The notes below the pieces were generated by a model. That model saw only the letters and a list, made by a program, of their open reading frames with translations, made no database searches and was not told the origin of the DNA. The translations under genes and the position numbers were made by a program. A stretch of DNA of 64,000 bases from contig JANQOV010000061.1 in assembly GCA_028285645.1 (NCBI GenBank), positions 49,988 through 113,987 on the forward strand, given 5' to 3'. Of the stretch, positions 33,833 to 44,343 are shown piece after piece (the stretch's first letter is position 1; every line of letters begins with the position of its first letter). Source of the DNA: Hyphococcus sp. (GTDB taxonomy: Bacteria > Pseudomonadota > Alphaproteobacteria > Caulobacterales > Parvularculaceae).

Positions 33833-35530
33833 ATGGCGACCCAAACTTATGACGTTGTTGTCGTTGGGTCAGGCGCCGCCGGGCTTTTGGCGGCGGTCCG
33901 CGCGGCTGATTTGGGCGCCAGTGTTGCGATCCTCGAAAAAGAAGCGGCTTATGGCGGAACATCCGCCATGTCCGGCGGTGGAATTTGGGTGCCCAACAAT
34001 CGCGATATATCCAATGCCGGCGTAGCCGATAGCGTCGAAGACGCATTTGCCTATATGCGGCACGTTATTCCCAAAAATCAGATCAGTGATGAGACAATAC
34101 ATACCTACATAACGACCGCGCCGGAAATGATCGAATATCTGGAGAGTATCGGCATCAAGTATGCGCCGGTTCCAGGATATGCGGACTATTATCCGGGCGC
34201 TCCCGGTTGGAAGTCAGGCGGCCGGACCATGGATTGCATGTCGTTTGACAGCCGGCTTCTGGGGCAGGAATTCGAAAACCTTCGCGATACTCAACCGCAG
34301 AACAAAGTTTTTGGTCTGACAAATATGAGAATAAGCGAAGTCGCCGTTATTCAGGCGCAAGCTAAAAACTGGCAATGGCTGGCGTCCAAAATTATGCTCG
34401 GATATTTCTCTGACATTGGCGGCCGCATTAAAGGAAGACGTGACCGACGCCTCACCATGGGCGGAGCGTTGGTGGGCAGTTTAAGACACCAATCAATCAA
34501 ACGTAATATTCCGCTGCGCTTAAAAACGCGCGTCCGTGAATTCTTAGGCGATCAAAACAAAATAAATGGCGTCATTGCAGAGGATGCAGACGGCAACAAG
34601 ATTAGTATTGCCGCCAACAAGGCCGTGGTCCTGGCGTCTGGCGGGTTTGAGCACAATGAAAAGCTGCGTCAGCAACACCTTCCAGAACCGACATGCGAAA
34701 AATGGTCTGCGGGCGCGCCTGGCAATACAGGCGACATGATTGCGGCGTGCGAGAATGTCGATGCGGCATTCGGCCTGATGCACGAAGCATGGTGGGCGCC
34801 GACGGTTAGGTGGGGAGAACGCACGAACGTTCTCTTCTTCGAAAAGGGCAAGCCGAATCTCATGATCGTCAACAAAGATGGGCGCCGTTTTATGAATGAG
34901 TCCATCACATACAATTCGTATGGAGAATGCATCTACGGATCAAAAGATACGTCTGCGCCTCAATTTCCCGCATTTGTCGTATTCGATAGCAACTACCGCA
35001 AAAAATTTCCTTTTGGCGAACTTTTGCAATCATCGGTCATGCCCGATTGGATGCGGCCCTCTGCATTTGGACCGGACGGTCTTCTGACAAAGGCGAATTC
35101 GTTGGAGGAGTTAGCCCGGAAGCTGGGGGTTGATGAAAACGGTCTGGGCGAAACCGCCAACCGCATGAAGCGCTTTTCTGAAACAGGGGTTGATGAGGAC
35201 TTCAATCGGGGAGGCGATGAACATGATCGGATGTATGGGGATCCGTCGGTCGAGCCAAATCCCTGTCTCGGGCCGATCGAAAAACCGCCGTTTTACGGGA
35301 CGCAATTGTATCCGGGCGATATTGGCACCAAAGGCGGGATGATCATCGACAACGATGCGCGGGTGCAAGGGAAATCCGGCGATCCTATAACTAATCTGTA
35401 TGCGGTAGGAAATTGTACAGCCTCCATTATGGGAGACAAGTATCCGGGCGCCGGTTGCACACTAGGACCGGCTCTAACCATGGCCTATCGCGCGGCAAGT
35501 CACTTAATGGCGAACGGAGATGCCCGCTGA
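33833..35530 (+). CDS. kstD: 3-ketosteroid delta1-dehydrogenase (KstD), copy 1
   Basis: 565 residues. FAD motif VVVVGSGAAGLLAA (residues 8-21), EKEAAYGGTSAMSGGGIWVPNN, and the KstD C-terminus PPFYGTQLYPGDIGTKGG and YPGAGCTLGPALTMAYRAA. The Tyr of PPFY is at the position of the conserved catalytic Tyr of KstD enzymes. It removes 1-alpha and 2-beta hydrogens from 3-keto-4-ene steroids, aromatising ring A once C9 is hydroxylated. ATG follows directly on the stop of the isomerase gene, with no gap. It overlaps the open frame of the Rieske gene but not its likely start. Confidence 0.92.
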   Translation: MATQTYDVVVVGSGAAGLLAAVRAADLGASVAILEKEAAYGGTSAMSGGGIWVPNNRDISNAGVADSVEDAFAYMRHVIPKNQISDETIHTYITTAPEMIEYLESIGIKYAPVPGYADYYPGAPGWKSGGRTMDCMSFDSRLLGQEFENLRDTQPQNKVFGLTNMRISEVAVIQAQAKNWQWLASKIMLGYFSDIGGRIKGRRDRRLTMGGALVGSLRHQSIKRNIPLRLKTRVREFLGDQNKINGVIAEDADGNKISIAANKAVVLASGGFEHNEKLRQQHLPEPTCEKWSAGAPGNTGDMIAACENVDAAFGLMHEAWWAPTVRWGERTNVLFFEKGKPNLMIVNKDGRRFMNESITYNSYGECIYGSKDTSAPQFPAFVVFDSNYRKKFPFGELLQSSVMPDWMRPSAFGPDGLLTKANSLEELARKLGVDENGLGETANRMKRFSETGVDEDFNRGGDEHDRMYGDPSVEPNPCLGPIEKPPFYGTQLYPGDIGTKGGMIIDNDARVQGKSGDPITNLYAVGNCTASIMGDKYPGAGCTLGPALTMAYRAASHLMANGDAR

Positions 35531-35585
35531 TGTCTTTCAGTCAATTCCGACATCAGTTTCTGTTTTTTCGAGAAAGAGCGGGGAA

Positions 35586-36698
35586 ATGAAGCGAGTTAAT
35601 ATGATTTCTTCTCAGAACTATAATCTAGGTGAATTCGAGTTTCCGCGCGGCTGGTTCATGATTGCGGAACTGTCGGAGATTGGAGACCAGCCGCTGGCCT
35701 TACGCTTCTTTGGCAAAGATTTTGTGCTCTATCGCGGACGGGAAACGGGGCGTCTGATTTTACTTGATGCTCATTGCGCCCATATGGGGGCGCATCTCGG
35801 TCGCGGCCGCCAAACATCCATTGTTGTCAACGATGAGCAAATCGACGGGGACGGCATAAGGTGTCCGTATCACGGATGGCGTTACAACGCTGAAGGCGTC
35901 CTGGACGATGTTCCGTATTTTGACGGGCCTTGCCCGGCCGGTGTTTCGCTACGGGCTTACACTGTTACGGAGCGATTTGGCGCAGCGTTTATGTGGCATG
36001 ACCCGGAAGGCAAAGAGCCAAACTTTGAGCTTCCGCAACTTGATGAATGGGACTTACCAGAGTGGATTGCAGGCCAATATGATCATTTGGGCGAGCTAAA
36101 CATTCATCCGCAAGAAATTCTTGACAATATGGCGGACGCGAACCATTTCGGTCCAACTCATGGCTTGCAGAACGAATATTTTGAAAACGATTATGTCAAG
36201 CAAGTCTATATTCAGCGCCAGGGCGGGTTTCGGGCTGAGTACAACGCTTATCTAACGACCTATACATTTTATACTGGTCCTGGCCTGCTTGTTTCTCGCC
36301 AACGTATCGGTGAAATCCAGGCAATAGAGTTCATCTTCAATACGCCTGTTGATCAAGGCGTAACCAAAGTGTGGCACAATAACCTATGGAAGGCGCCCAC
36401 TGATCAACCAACTGATGATCACCGCAAGCAGGCAAAAGAGTTTCAAGCCGAAATCCTGGCTGCATTTTCACAAGATTTCGACGTTTGGGCGAGCAAAAAG
36501 CCCGCCTACGAAATCCTGACGCTCGCGGTTGAGAAAAACTTCACGCTTGGACGCAAGTGGCACAAGCAATTCTACAATCCGCGCGCGATGGAGGGTGAGT
36601 TTCATTCTGCCCTGCCGGAGCGATATTCGCCGCTGCATAAAGAGCCAGCGGGAGAGATCGCGGAGGAATATGAAGCGACGTTTAAGACACACTTGTGA
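35586..36698 (+). CDS. kshA: Rieske non-heme iron oxygenase, KshA-like (3-ketosteroid 9-alpha-hydroxylase)
   Basis: About 370 residues from ATG 35586 (GGGGAA upstream; 35520 would overlap kstD). Rieske cluster ligands C64-A-H66 and C93-PY-H96. Mononuclear iron site DNMADANHFGPTHG, His187 and His192, with the bridging Asp. FMWHDPEGKEP and the EILDN-HF motif match KshA homologues. KshA adds the 9-alpha hydroxyl that triggers ring B opening. It needs a ferredoxin reductase (KshB), which I do not find in this window. Position between kstD and hsaA is the expected pathway order. Confidence 0.85.
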   Translation: MKRVNMISSQNYNLGEFEFPRGWFMIAELSEIGDQPLALRFFGKDFVLYRGRETGRLILLDAHCAHMGAHLGRGRQTSIVVNDEQIDGDGIRCPYHGWRYNAEGVLDDVPYFDGPCPAGVSLRAYTVTERFGAAFMWHDPEGKEPNFELPQLDEWDLPEWIAGQYDHLGELNIHPQEILDNMADANHFGPTHGLQNEYFENDYVKQVYIQRQGGFRAEYNAYLTTYTFYTGPGLLVSRQRIGEIQAIEFIFNTPVDQGVTKVWHNNLWKAPTDQPTDDHRKQAKEFQAEILAAFSQDFDVWASKKPAYEILTLAVEKNFTLGRKWHKQFYNPRAMEGEFHSALPERYSPLHKEPAGEIAEEYEATFKTHL

Positions 36699-36754
36699 AG
36701 CCTGCGAAGGCGCAACACAAACAAACAAGAAGATAGTCATCAAGGAGAGGCAGT

Positions 36755-37924
36755 ATGTTGACCAATACGGAGGCTGACCACAGCGCAAACGATACTGGGG
36801 GCATCAATATACAGCCGCACCTTGAGACTATTTCGGAATTCGCCGACGCCGGCCGGAAAAACCGGTGTGTCACCCAAGAAACCATAGGCGCCCTTCAGGA
36901 CGCAGGAATCTTCAGAGCGATGGTGCCCAAGTCTTATGGCGGACTTGAGGCAACGCCGGCACAGTTTTTTCGCGCGCAGATCGCAATCGCTGAAGCAGAT
37001 ATGAGCGCCGGATGGATTACCGGCGTGCTGGGCGTTCACCCGTATCAAATATCCCTGATGAGCGATAAGGCCGTTCAAGATGTATACGGAGATAATCCGG
37101 ACGAGCGCGTATCAAGCTCATACAACCCCTTTGGCGCAAAAGCTGAGCGGGTGGATGATGGCATCATGCTCAGTGGCCGCTGGGGGTGGAGTTCCGGCAG
37201 TCCACACTGCAACTGGGTTCTTTTAGGCGCGATTGTTGATCAGCAACCGTACATTCACACCCTTCTCGTACCGCGATCCGAATACGAGATTGAAGACACT
37301 TGGCATGTGCTAGGCCTTGAGGGAACGGCGTCGAACGATATCATCATTGAAAAGCCTGTGTTTGTGCCGAACCATAGGATTCACAGCGCTTTGGATGGGT
37401 TTAACTGCGTCAACCCGCAGGATAGCCGCTTGTATAGCTTGCCTTGGGCGCAAGTTTTCGCCAGCTGCATTGCAGCCGCTTCGATTGGCGCAGCTAAAAA
37501 AGCGTTGAAGCTTTTTGTAGGGAAGGCGTCTTCGAGCAGCACAGATCCGACCAAACTTAGTGCTGATCCGGATATCGTACGACGCATCGGCGAAGCGGCG
37601 AATGCAATTGATAACGTGGAAATGACGCTTTATCGGAACCATGCCGTGATGTTGGATCTGGTGATGCGTGGCGAGGAAATACCGCTCATTGATCGCGCCA
37701 AATATCGGTATCAGACAGGGGTGATACTGACGAATTTGCTTGAAGTCGTTGATCAGTTGTTTGAGGTGGCCGGCGGGCGGAGCGTTTTTCTTGGCGCAGA
37801 TATTCAAAACATCTGGCAGGATATGCATACCGCGCGGGCCCACATCGCCAATCATCCTGTTCCTTTATTGAGAAATTGGGGCCGCATGATTCTCGGCGCA
37901 GAAACGCAAGACACTTTTATATAG
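36755..37924 (+). CDS. hsaA: 3-HSA hydroxylase oxygenase (HsaA-like, acyl-CoA-dehydrogenase fold)
   Basis: 389 residues. Group D flavin monooxygenase: opening FADAGRKNRCVTQETIGALQDAGIFRAMVPKSYGGLEATP, middle domain RWGWSSGSPHCNWVLLGA, and the closing GRMILGAETQDTFI. It hydroxylates the secosteroid phenol to a catechol using reduced flavin from HsaB (candidate at 22055-22528). AAGGAGAG stands just upstream of the ATG. It is followed 23 bases later by the hydrolase gene; with hsaD and hsaC it gives the complete ring A set. Confidence 0.9.
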   Translation: MLTNTEADHSANDTGGINIQPHLETISEFADAGRKNRCVTQETIGALQDAGIFRAMVPKSYGGLEATPAQFFRAQIAIAEADMSAGWITGVLGVHPYQISLMSDKAVQDVYGDNPDERVSSSYNPFGAKAERVDDGIMLSGRWGWSSGSPHCNWVLLGAIVDQQPYIHTLLVPRSEYEIEDTWHVLGLEGTASNDIIIEKPVFVPNHRIHSALDGFNCVNPQDSRLYSLPWAQVFASCIAAASIGAAKKALKLFVGKASSSSTDPTKLSADPDIVRRIGEAANAIDNVEMTLYRNHAVMLDLVMRGEEIPLIDRAKYRYQTGVILTNLLEVVDQLFEVAGGRSVFLGADIQNIWQDMHTARAHIANHPVPLLRNWGRMILGAETQDTFI

Positions 37925-37947
37925 CTTGCTGCAGGGATGCGAATGCA

Positions 37948-38763
37948 ATGACCGCGCCGCCAAAAGGACACTTCGTAAGCGTCGGAGATTTCGAAATCCA
38001 TTACTTGAGGTATGGGGAGGGCGAACCAGTTGTTTTTCTCCATGGCTCAGGGCCCGGCGCTAGCGGGTACAGCAACTTCAAGCAGAATATTGAGAATATC
38101 GTCCAGGGAGGGCGGCAAGCGATCATCATCGATATGATCGGTTTTGGATATTCGAGCAAGCCGACGGATATTGACTATACGCTTGAGATTTTCAGCGAAA
38201 CTGTCGTTTCCGCACTCGATAAGATTAGTATAAAGAAATTTGATCTGATCGGGAACTCTCTCGGCGGCGCGGTAGCGATCCAGACAGCGCTTTCCCATCC
38301 TGATCGAGTTAAATCTCTCATCATGATGGCGCCCGGTGGCATTGAGGAGATGTCGGTCTATCAGTCCATGCCCGGCATCGCAAAGATGACCAAGCTCTAT
38401 ATGGGCGAGGAGATTGGACGCGACGCTTTGGGCGACATATTGCGTATGCTTGTATACGACAATTCAGCAGTGACTGATGAATTGATTGATGAGCGATTCG
38501 CTATCTTCGAATCGCAACCCAAAGAAGTGCTTTCAAGGCTTGTCGCGCGCAATATGGAAAGCGAGCTAAGAGACATAAAGTGTCCAATTCTTGGGTTTTG
38601 GGGACAGAAGGACGAATTCACCCCGGTAACGGGCGCAACCAAGTTTCTCGATCAATGCCCAAATTCTAGTTTCACGATTTTGTCCGATTGCGGCCACTGG
38701 GTGATGGTCGAATACGCCGAGTTTTTTAATCACCATGTCAATTACTTTTTGAACAACAGGTGA
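37948..38763 (+). CDS. hsaD: Meta-cleavage product hydrolase (HsaD-like)
   Basis: 271 residues of the alpha/beta-hydrolase MCP branch. VFLHGSGPGASGYSNF gives the oxyanion region, GNSLGG the nucleophile Ser104, GQKDEFTP Asp222 and DCGHWVMVE His250, a full catalytic triad. It cleaves the C-C bond of 4,9-DSHA to release the C6 dienoate (to HsaE) and the bicyclic hydrindane propanoate. ATG 37948 is chosen over an open frame back to 37876 that overlaps hsaA. Confidence 0.93.
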   Translation: MTAPPKGHFVSVGDFEIHYLRYGEGEPVVFLHGSGPGASGYSNFKQNIENIVQGGRQAIIIDMIGFGYSSKPTDIDYTLEIFSETVVSALDKISIKKFDLIGNSLGGAVAIQTALSHPDRVKSLIMMAPGGIEEMSVYQSMPGIAKMTKLYMGEEIGRDALGDILRMLVYDNSAVTDELIDERFAIFESQPKEVLSRLVARNMESELRDIKCPILGFWGQKDEFTPVTGATKFLDQCPNSSFTILSDCGHWVMVEYAEFFNHHVNYFLNNR

Positions 38764-38879
38764 TGGCGATGACGGTTCTTCAGGCCGAAAGCGGCGTACG
38801 CTGCGTTTCCCAAATTTCGGCGCGAGTAGACCAGAACGACGCACAAGCGCAACTGTAGAGAGATCAAAGGGCAAGTGAA

Positions 38880-39764
38880 ATGTCTGTATCAAGATTAGGT
38901 TTTATCATTCTGGGCGCCGCAAAGCCTTCCGAATGGGAGACGTTTGGCAAGGATATCTTAGGCGTAATGGCCAACACAAACGAAGCCGGAGGTGTTTTTC
39001 TGAAGATTGATGATCACCCGTTTCGCGTCATGGTGTCGGAAAACGAACAAGATGAATTGCTTTCAATGGTCTGGGAGGTCGACGGGATTGAAGCATATGA
39101 AGAAATATCCGCCAAGCTAAGCCAAGCAGGCCACAAGGTCGAACCGGGAAGCGAAGCCGACGCCGAAAAGCGATGTGTATCCAAGTTTTTTAGATCGACA
39201 GATCCCGCAGGTAACAACTTTGAAGTTTATCATAAGCGGACAAATGTGGGAAATCTGTTCCAGTCTCCTTTAGACGTCAAGGAATTTGTTACAGGCGATA
39301 TGGGTATGGGACACGTTGTTGTTCCAGCGCCGAATCTGGATGAAACCCGAGATTTCTATGAGACGTTTTTAGGTCTTCAATTGAGCGACGATCTCACGAT
39401 GCCGGGAGCGGGTGAGGGCGCCCCAGACATGCGTATCTATTTTTTTCACGCGAACAACCCCCGACACCACAGCCTTGCATTGTTCAATCTGCCTATTCCG
39501 TCAAAGATCGTTCATTTTATGTTTGAGGTGACGAGCGTTGATGAAGTCGGGAAATGTCTGGACAGAGTAAATGCGGCAAACATGCAACTCATGGCGTCGC
39601 TTGGCCGTCATTGTAACGATAACATGCTGTCCTTTTATGTTTTTGGGCCTGGGGGCATTCCGGTTGAGTACGGATATGACGGATTGCAAATAGATTTCGA
39701 AACATACGAGCCGACCGTCAGCACCGTCGCAGATCACTGGGGGCATTTGTACAATATGCCATGA
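38880..39764 (+). CDS. hsaC: Extradiol catechol dioxygenase (HsaC-like, two VOC domains)
   Basis: 294 residues. Iron ligands His145 (GMGHVVV), His212 (IVHFMFEV) and Glu263 (GIPVEYGY), spaced as in BphC/HsaC; second-sphere His in NPRHHSLALF. Two vicinal-oxygen-chelate domains, the N-terminal one without metal. It opens the ring A catechol (3,4-DHSA) meta to the hydroxyls. The gene starts 116 bases after hsaD with AAAGGG upstream; the gap contains no gene. Confidence 0.94.
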   Translation: MSVSRLGFIILGAAKPSEWETFGKDILGVMANTNEAGGVFLKIDDHPFRVMVSENEQDELLSMVWEVDGIEAYEEISAKLSQAGHKVEPGSEADAEKRCVSKFFRSTDPAGNNFEVYHKRTNVGNLFQSPLDVKEFVTGDMGMGHVVVPAPNLDETRDFYETFLGLQLSDDLTMPGAGEGAPDMRIYFFHANNPRHHSLALFNLPIPSKIVHFMFEVTSVDEVGKCLDRVNAANMQLMASLGRHCNDNMLSFYVFGPGGIPVEYGYDGLQIDFETYEPTVSTVADHWGHLYNMP

Positions 39765-39776
39765 CCAGTCGTTGGA

Positions 39777-39793
39777 TGATCATGCGCTGATCA
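39777..39793. promoter_or_regulatory. Paired TGATCA palindromes upstream of kstD copy 2
   Basis: TGATCA at 39777-39782 and again at 39788-39793, 11 bases apart, so on the same face of the helix. They lie between hsaC and the second kstD. Similar sites stand at 43888-43893 and 14630-14635. A regulator site is possible; the short length makes chance a real alternative. Confidence 0.3.
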
Positions 39794-39908
39794 CTCCAGC
39801 AGCGACTTATGCAAGCAGTGTAAAGCACAAGAGACGATGGTCGTTCTTTGCACTGTTGTCAGTCAGTTTCATAAGCGCTGTTAGAAAGCCCTTATCAAAC
39901 ATGCAAAA

Positions 39909-41603
39909 ATGATGGACGAAAGTGCAGACGTGGTCATATGTGGCTCTGGGGCGGCGGGTTTGACGGCTGCCGCTCAGCTGAGCGACTTAGGTTTGCGCCC
40001 GCTTGTTATAGAAAAAACGGCGCACTATGGCGGTACGTCAGCCACTTCCGGCGGCGGACTTTGGATTCCCAACCATGGCGTCAGTTCACAATCGGATAGC
40101 AAAAAAGCGGCGCTCGAATACCTGAAGCATGTCTGCAAAGGGGAATTTCGCTTCGATAAACTTGAGGCCTATTTGGGCGCCGGCCCGCGGATGCTGAGCT
40201 ATCTGCAATCTCTCGGAATTGAATTCATGTCCGTGCCGGGGTTCCCGGACTACTTCTCAGATGCGCCCGGGGCGTCCACAGGCCGCTCGCTATTTCCCTT
40301 GGAGATGGATGGCGCTGAATTGGGTGACGACTTCTTTCGCATGCGAGAGTTGCCATCGGTATTCAAGCTGTTCAATCGGTATGCGTTAAATCTAGAACAA
40401 TCATTTGCACTATCCGAGAGGAAGTTTGGCTGGCAGATGGTTGCCGCAAGAATTCTTCTCAAATATTGGACGGATATAGGTTGGAGAAAAAAGACTTCGA
40501 TAGACCGTCGATTGACTCAAGGCCGTGCGCTAATCGGCGGGCTCCGAAAGGCAATGCTCGATCGCAACATTGCACTGCGCCTAAACACGCGCGTGACCAA
40601 ACTGCTTGCACAAGACGGTAAGGTAGAGGGTCTGGAAGTGAACGCCCTGGGGAGGGTTAGACAAATAAAGGCGCGCGAAGCAATTATATTGGCAACCGGA
40701 GGGTTCGAGCAGAGCCAATCGTTGCGCGATGCGTTTCTTCCAATTCAGACGGACTGTTCCTGGAGCTTAACGCCGAGATCGGCGAACTCCGGGGAGGCTC
40801 TTACTGCAGGGATGGATATTGGCGCCGATACGGAGAGTATGGAATGCGCATGGTGGGCGCCAACGATGCAGTTGCCCTCACGGTCAACGCCGAACATGCA
40901 TGAAGTGCATCCAATGTTCTTTGACTACTACCATCCTCACAGCCTGTGCGTGAACAGGCTAGGCTATCGATTTGCAAACGAAGGACTCCCCTACGACCAA
41001 TTTGGCCAGGCAATGCTCAGTGATCAAGAGACAACGGGCGCTAACGTCCCATGTTGGTTGATATTCGATCAATCTTTTCGGCGCAAATACGCCTGCGGTC
41101 CAATCTTGCCAAACACAATAATGGCGGACGATAGCCTGCCATTAGACTGGTGGGATAGTTACTTGTTTCGAGCAGAGACTGTTGGCGAATTAGCCAAGAA
41201 AATCGGAATTGATGCTGAGGCGCTTTCAAGCACGCTCGCCAGGTTCAACAAGTTTGCAAATGCGGGCGAGGATATAGATTTTGGCCGGGGCAAGGGTGGT
41301 TTTGACGTTTATTTCGGCGACCCGAACAATGCGCCAAATCCAAGTCTCGGGGCCGTCGAAACACCGCCGTTCTATGCCGTGCAGATCGATTTAGGCGACC
41401 TTGGAACGAAAGGCGGATTGAAAACAGACGCAAACGCGCGCGTTCTCAATAAAGAGGGGAAAGCTATAGAAAGTCTCTATGCGATTGGGAACTGCGCCGG
41501 ATCGCCATTTGGAGATTGCTATCCAGGAGGAGGGGGAACGCTTGGCCCGGCGATGGTATTTGCATATATCGCTGCACATGATGTTTTTTCCCGCAAACGC
41601 TGA
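39909..41603 (+). CDS. kstD: 3-ketosteroid delta1-dehydrogenase (KstD), copy 2
   Basis: 564 residues. Same architecture as copy 1: VVICGSGAAGLTAA, EKTAHYGGTSATSGGGLWIPNH, TPPFYAVQIDLGDLGTKGG and YPGGGGTLGPAMVFAYIAA. Sequence divergence from copy 1 is large in the central substrate-binding part, suggesting different side-chain or ring preferences (for instance C19+ steroid acids versus androstenedione), as in multi-KstD bacteria. A second in-frame ATG at 39912 is equally possible. It converges with the IpdC-like gene. Confidence 0.9.
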   Translation: MMDESADVVICGSGAAGLTAAAQLSDLGLRPLVIEKTAHYGGTSATSGGGLWIPNHGVSSQSDSKKAALEYLKHVCKGEFRFDKLEAYLGAGPRMLSYLQSLGIEFMSVPGFPDYFSDAPGASTGRSLFPLEMDGAELGDDFFRMRELPSVFKLFNRYALNLEQSFALSERKFGWQMVAARILLKYWTDIGWRKKTSIDRRLTQGRALIGGLRKAMLDRNIALRLNTRVTKLLAQDGKVEGLEVNALGRVRQIKAREAIILATGGFEQSQSLRDAFLPIQTDCSWSLTPRSANSGEALTAGMDIGADTESMECAWWAPTMQLPSRSTPNMHEVHPMFFDYYHPHSLCVNRLGYRFANEGLPYDQFGQAMLSDQETTGANVPCWLIFDQSFRRKYACGPILPNTIMADDSLPLDWWDSYLFRAETVGELAKKIGIDAEALSSTLARFNKFANAGEDIDFGRGKGGFDVYFGDPNNAPNPSLGAVETPPFYAVQIDLGDLGTKGGLKTDANARVLNKEGKAIESLYAIGNCAGSPFGDCYPGGGGTLGPAMVFAYIAAHDVFSRKR

Positions 41604-41692
41604 GCACCGACATGCGGGCGATTTAGACCGTATGCAGTTTCGTTGCTTTCGATTGAGCTTGTGATTTGAGCCTCTCCAAAAGGCCAAACTTC

Positions 41693-42682
<990 letters not shown>

Positions 42683-42702
42683 TCAAATGTTTGCGCCTCT
42701 GG

Positions 42703-43866
42703 TTACTTAGGTAATTTCATGAGATTGCAAATGTTGTTTTTTTGAATGGCCGACGAGCCGCCTAATATCGGCATGGCTAAAATGTCCCGCACCAATCTTT
42801 CCATGTTGAAGTCTTTGACGTAGCCGTAGGCGCCCAATATCTCCTGACATTTCAAAACAATGTCTTTCGCTTCATCCGATACAAAAAGTTTTGTCATCGA
42901 GGTTTCGAGCGATGCGGTTGCGTTCCGGTCCAATAAGGATGCTGAGTGATAGGTCATCAAGCGGCAGGCGTGTAACCGCGTTTGAACATCGGCAAGCGCA
43001 TGGCGAACCGACTGGAAGTGACAAATTGGCCGACCAAATTGTATTCTGTCTTGAGAATACGCCCAGGCCTCATTTACTGCGGCGGCGGCGATGCCGAGCG
43101 CCATGCCGGCGACTTCTATCTTTTCAATGTCCAGACCGGGTCCGACCAGCATTGGCCAGCCGCGATTCCACCCTTCTGCTTCGCCAACGAGATTTTCTAT
43201 CGGAACCTCTACGTCGTCGAATGAAACATCGAAAGTGCCCCCGCCCTTGAGCCCCAGGGTTTCTTGCTGCGTTAACGTCACGCCGGTGCTGTCGGGCGGG
43301 ACCAGGACAATTGATAGATTTTTGTATCGATCTTCTTCCGGGCCGGTGCGAACCAGCGTGTAAATATAATCTGCGTGCTTTGCGCCCGAGCAAAAGCGCT
43401 TGCTGCCATTGATAATAAGAGTATCGCCATTGCGTTTTGCTGTCGTGCGCACGCTGGCCAAGTCGGCGCCGACGTCGGGTTCGCTAAATCCATAGGCGAG
43501 GATCAAGCCCTCGCTGACAACTTTTGGTAGCAGCTCTTCTTTCTGACGTTCACTGCCGACTTCAGCAATGTTGAGCCCCGCGTAACATGCGGACTGAATA
43601 TACATGCCGCCGACGGCAAGGCTTCTGCCGCAAAGCGCTTCAATGACCGCGATTGTGGTTTGTATGTCTCGTCCCGAGCCGCCGTATTTTTCATCAACAG
43701 TGATGCCCATCAAACCGAGTTCGGCGAGCTTTTTGTGTATGTCTTCTGGAAAATGACATTCACGATCCCATTCTTGAACGTGCTCGTTAGGCATTTCCTT
43801 TTCCATAAAACGAGACAGCGTGTCTTGCAGCATCTGCGTATGGTCGGATTCATGATATGGATTCAT
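42703..43866 (-). CDS. Acyl-CoA dehydrogenase (FadE30-like candidate)
   Basis: 387 residues, complete ACAD: ELGLMGITVDEKYGGSG, YGFSEPDVGADLASVRTTA, RFCSGAKHADYIYTLVRTG, RIQFGRPICHFQSVRHALADVQ and LGGSSAIQKNNICNLM. The usual C-terminal Glu is replaced (GGSSAI); the Glu in GPGLDIEKIEVAG matches the isovaleryl-CoA dehydrogenase base position. It is followed by the IpdC-like gene. FadE30, which oxidises 5-OH-HIP-CoA, is the pathway step next to IpdC, so that is the leading assignment; alternatives are other beta-oxidation substrates. Confidence 0.85.
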   Translation of the reverse strand: MNPYHESDHTQMLQDTLSRFMEKEMPNEHVQEWDRECHFPEDIHKKLAELGLMGITVDEKYGGSGRDIQTTIAVIEALCGRSLAVGGMYIQSACYAGLNIAEVGSERQKEELLPKVVSEGLILAYGFSEPDVGADLASVRTTAKRNGDTLIINGSKRFCSGAKHADYIYTLVRTGPEEDRYKNLSIVLVPPDSTGVTLTQQETLGLKGGGTFDVSFDDVEVPIENLVGEAEGWNRGWPMLVGPGLDIEKIEVAGMALGIAAAAVNEAWAYSQDRIQFGRPICHFQSVRHALADVQTRLHACRLMTYHSASLLDRNATASLETSMTKLFVSDEAKDIVLKCQEILGAYGYVKDFNMERLVRDILAMPILGGSSAIQKNNICNLMKLPK

Positions 43867-44343
43867 GACAGATACTCTGATGATCCGTGATCACGGCTTA
43901 CCGAAGGACAAATGCGCGATATCAGTGATCGGTCGCCAATTATACTTGCAATGAAACATCGCGATTCCAACAGCGAATAATCAAATCCAGCGGCTTCAAA
44001 GACAACTCACCTCTAGCTCGCTTATCCGATAGAGTCCGCATTTTCTATAGATTGCGTGGCGCGTGCCTAAAGGACCAGACCTCTACCCTTGATTGCGCTG
44101 GCGCAGCGCATTGAAGCGGAGCCAGGGCGACGGCAAAACCCAGAATGGACTTATTTTTGAGCGCTTTGCTGTGCTTAGCCAATCCTGAAGCGAGTACAAT
44201 ATGAGTTTCAGCTCGCCGTATGATCTGATTGATCTTTCAGCGTTCCTCTCGATAGGAAGCGTCGGATTTCTATGTGAATTTTAAGGGCCGCCGTTTGCAT
44301 TCCGGCATGCGGCGAGCTGGGTTTCGCGCCTAAGGAAACACCC
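43867..44343. promoter_or_regulatory. Divergent control region with CCGTGATCACGG palindrome
   Basis: 477 bases between divergent units. A 12-bp perfect palindrome CCGTGATCACGG lies at 43885-43896, about 20 bases before the acyl-CoA dehydrogenase start, with further TGATC at 43881 and 43926. A second hairpin TGCGCT-GGCGC-AGCGCA is at 44094-44110. AAGGA precedes 44344. No gene seen. Confidence 0.45.
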
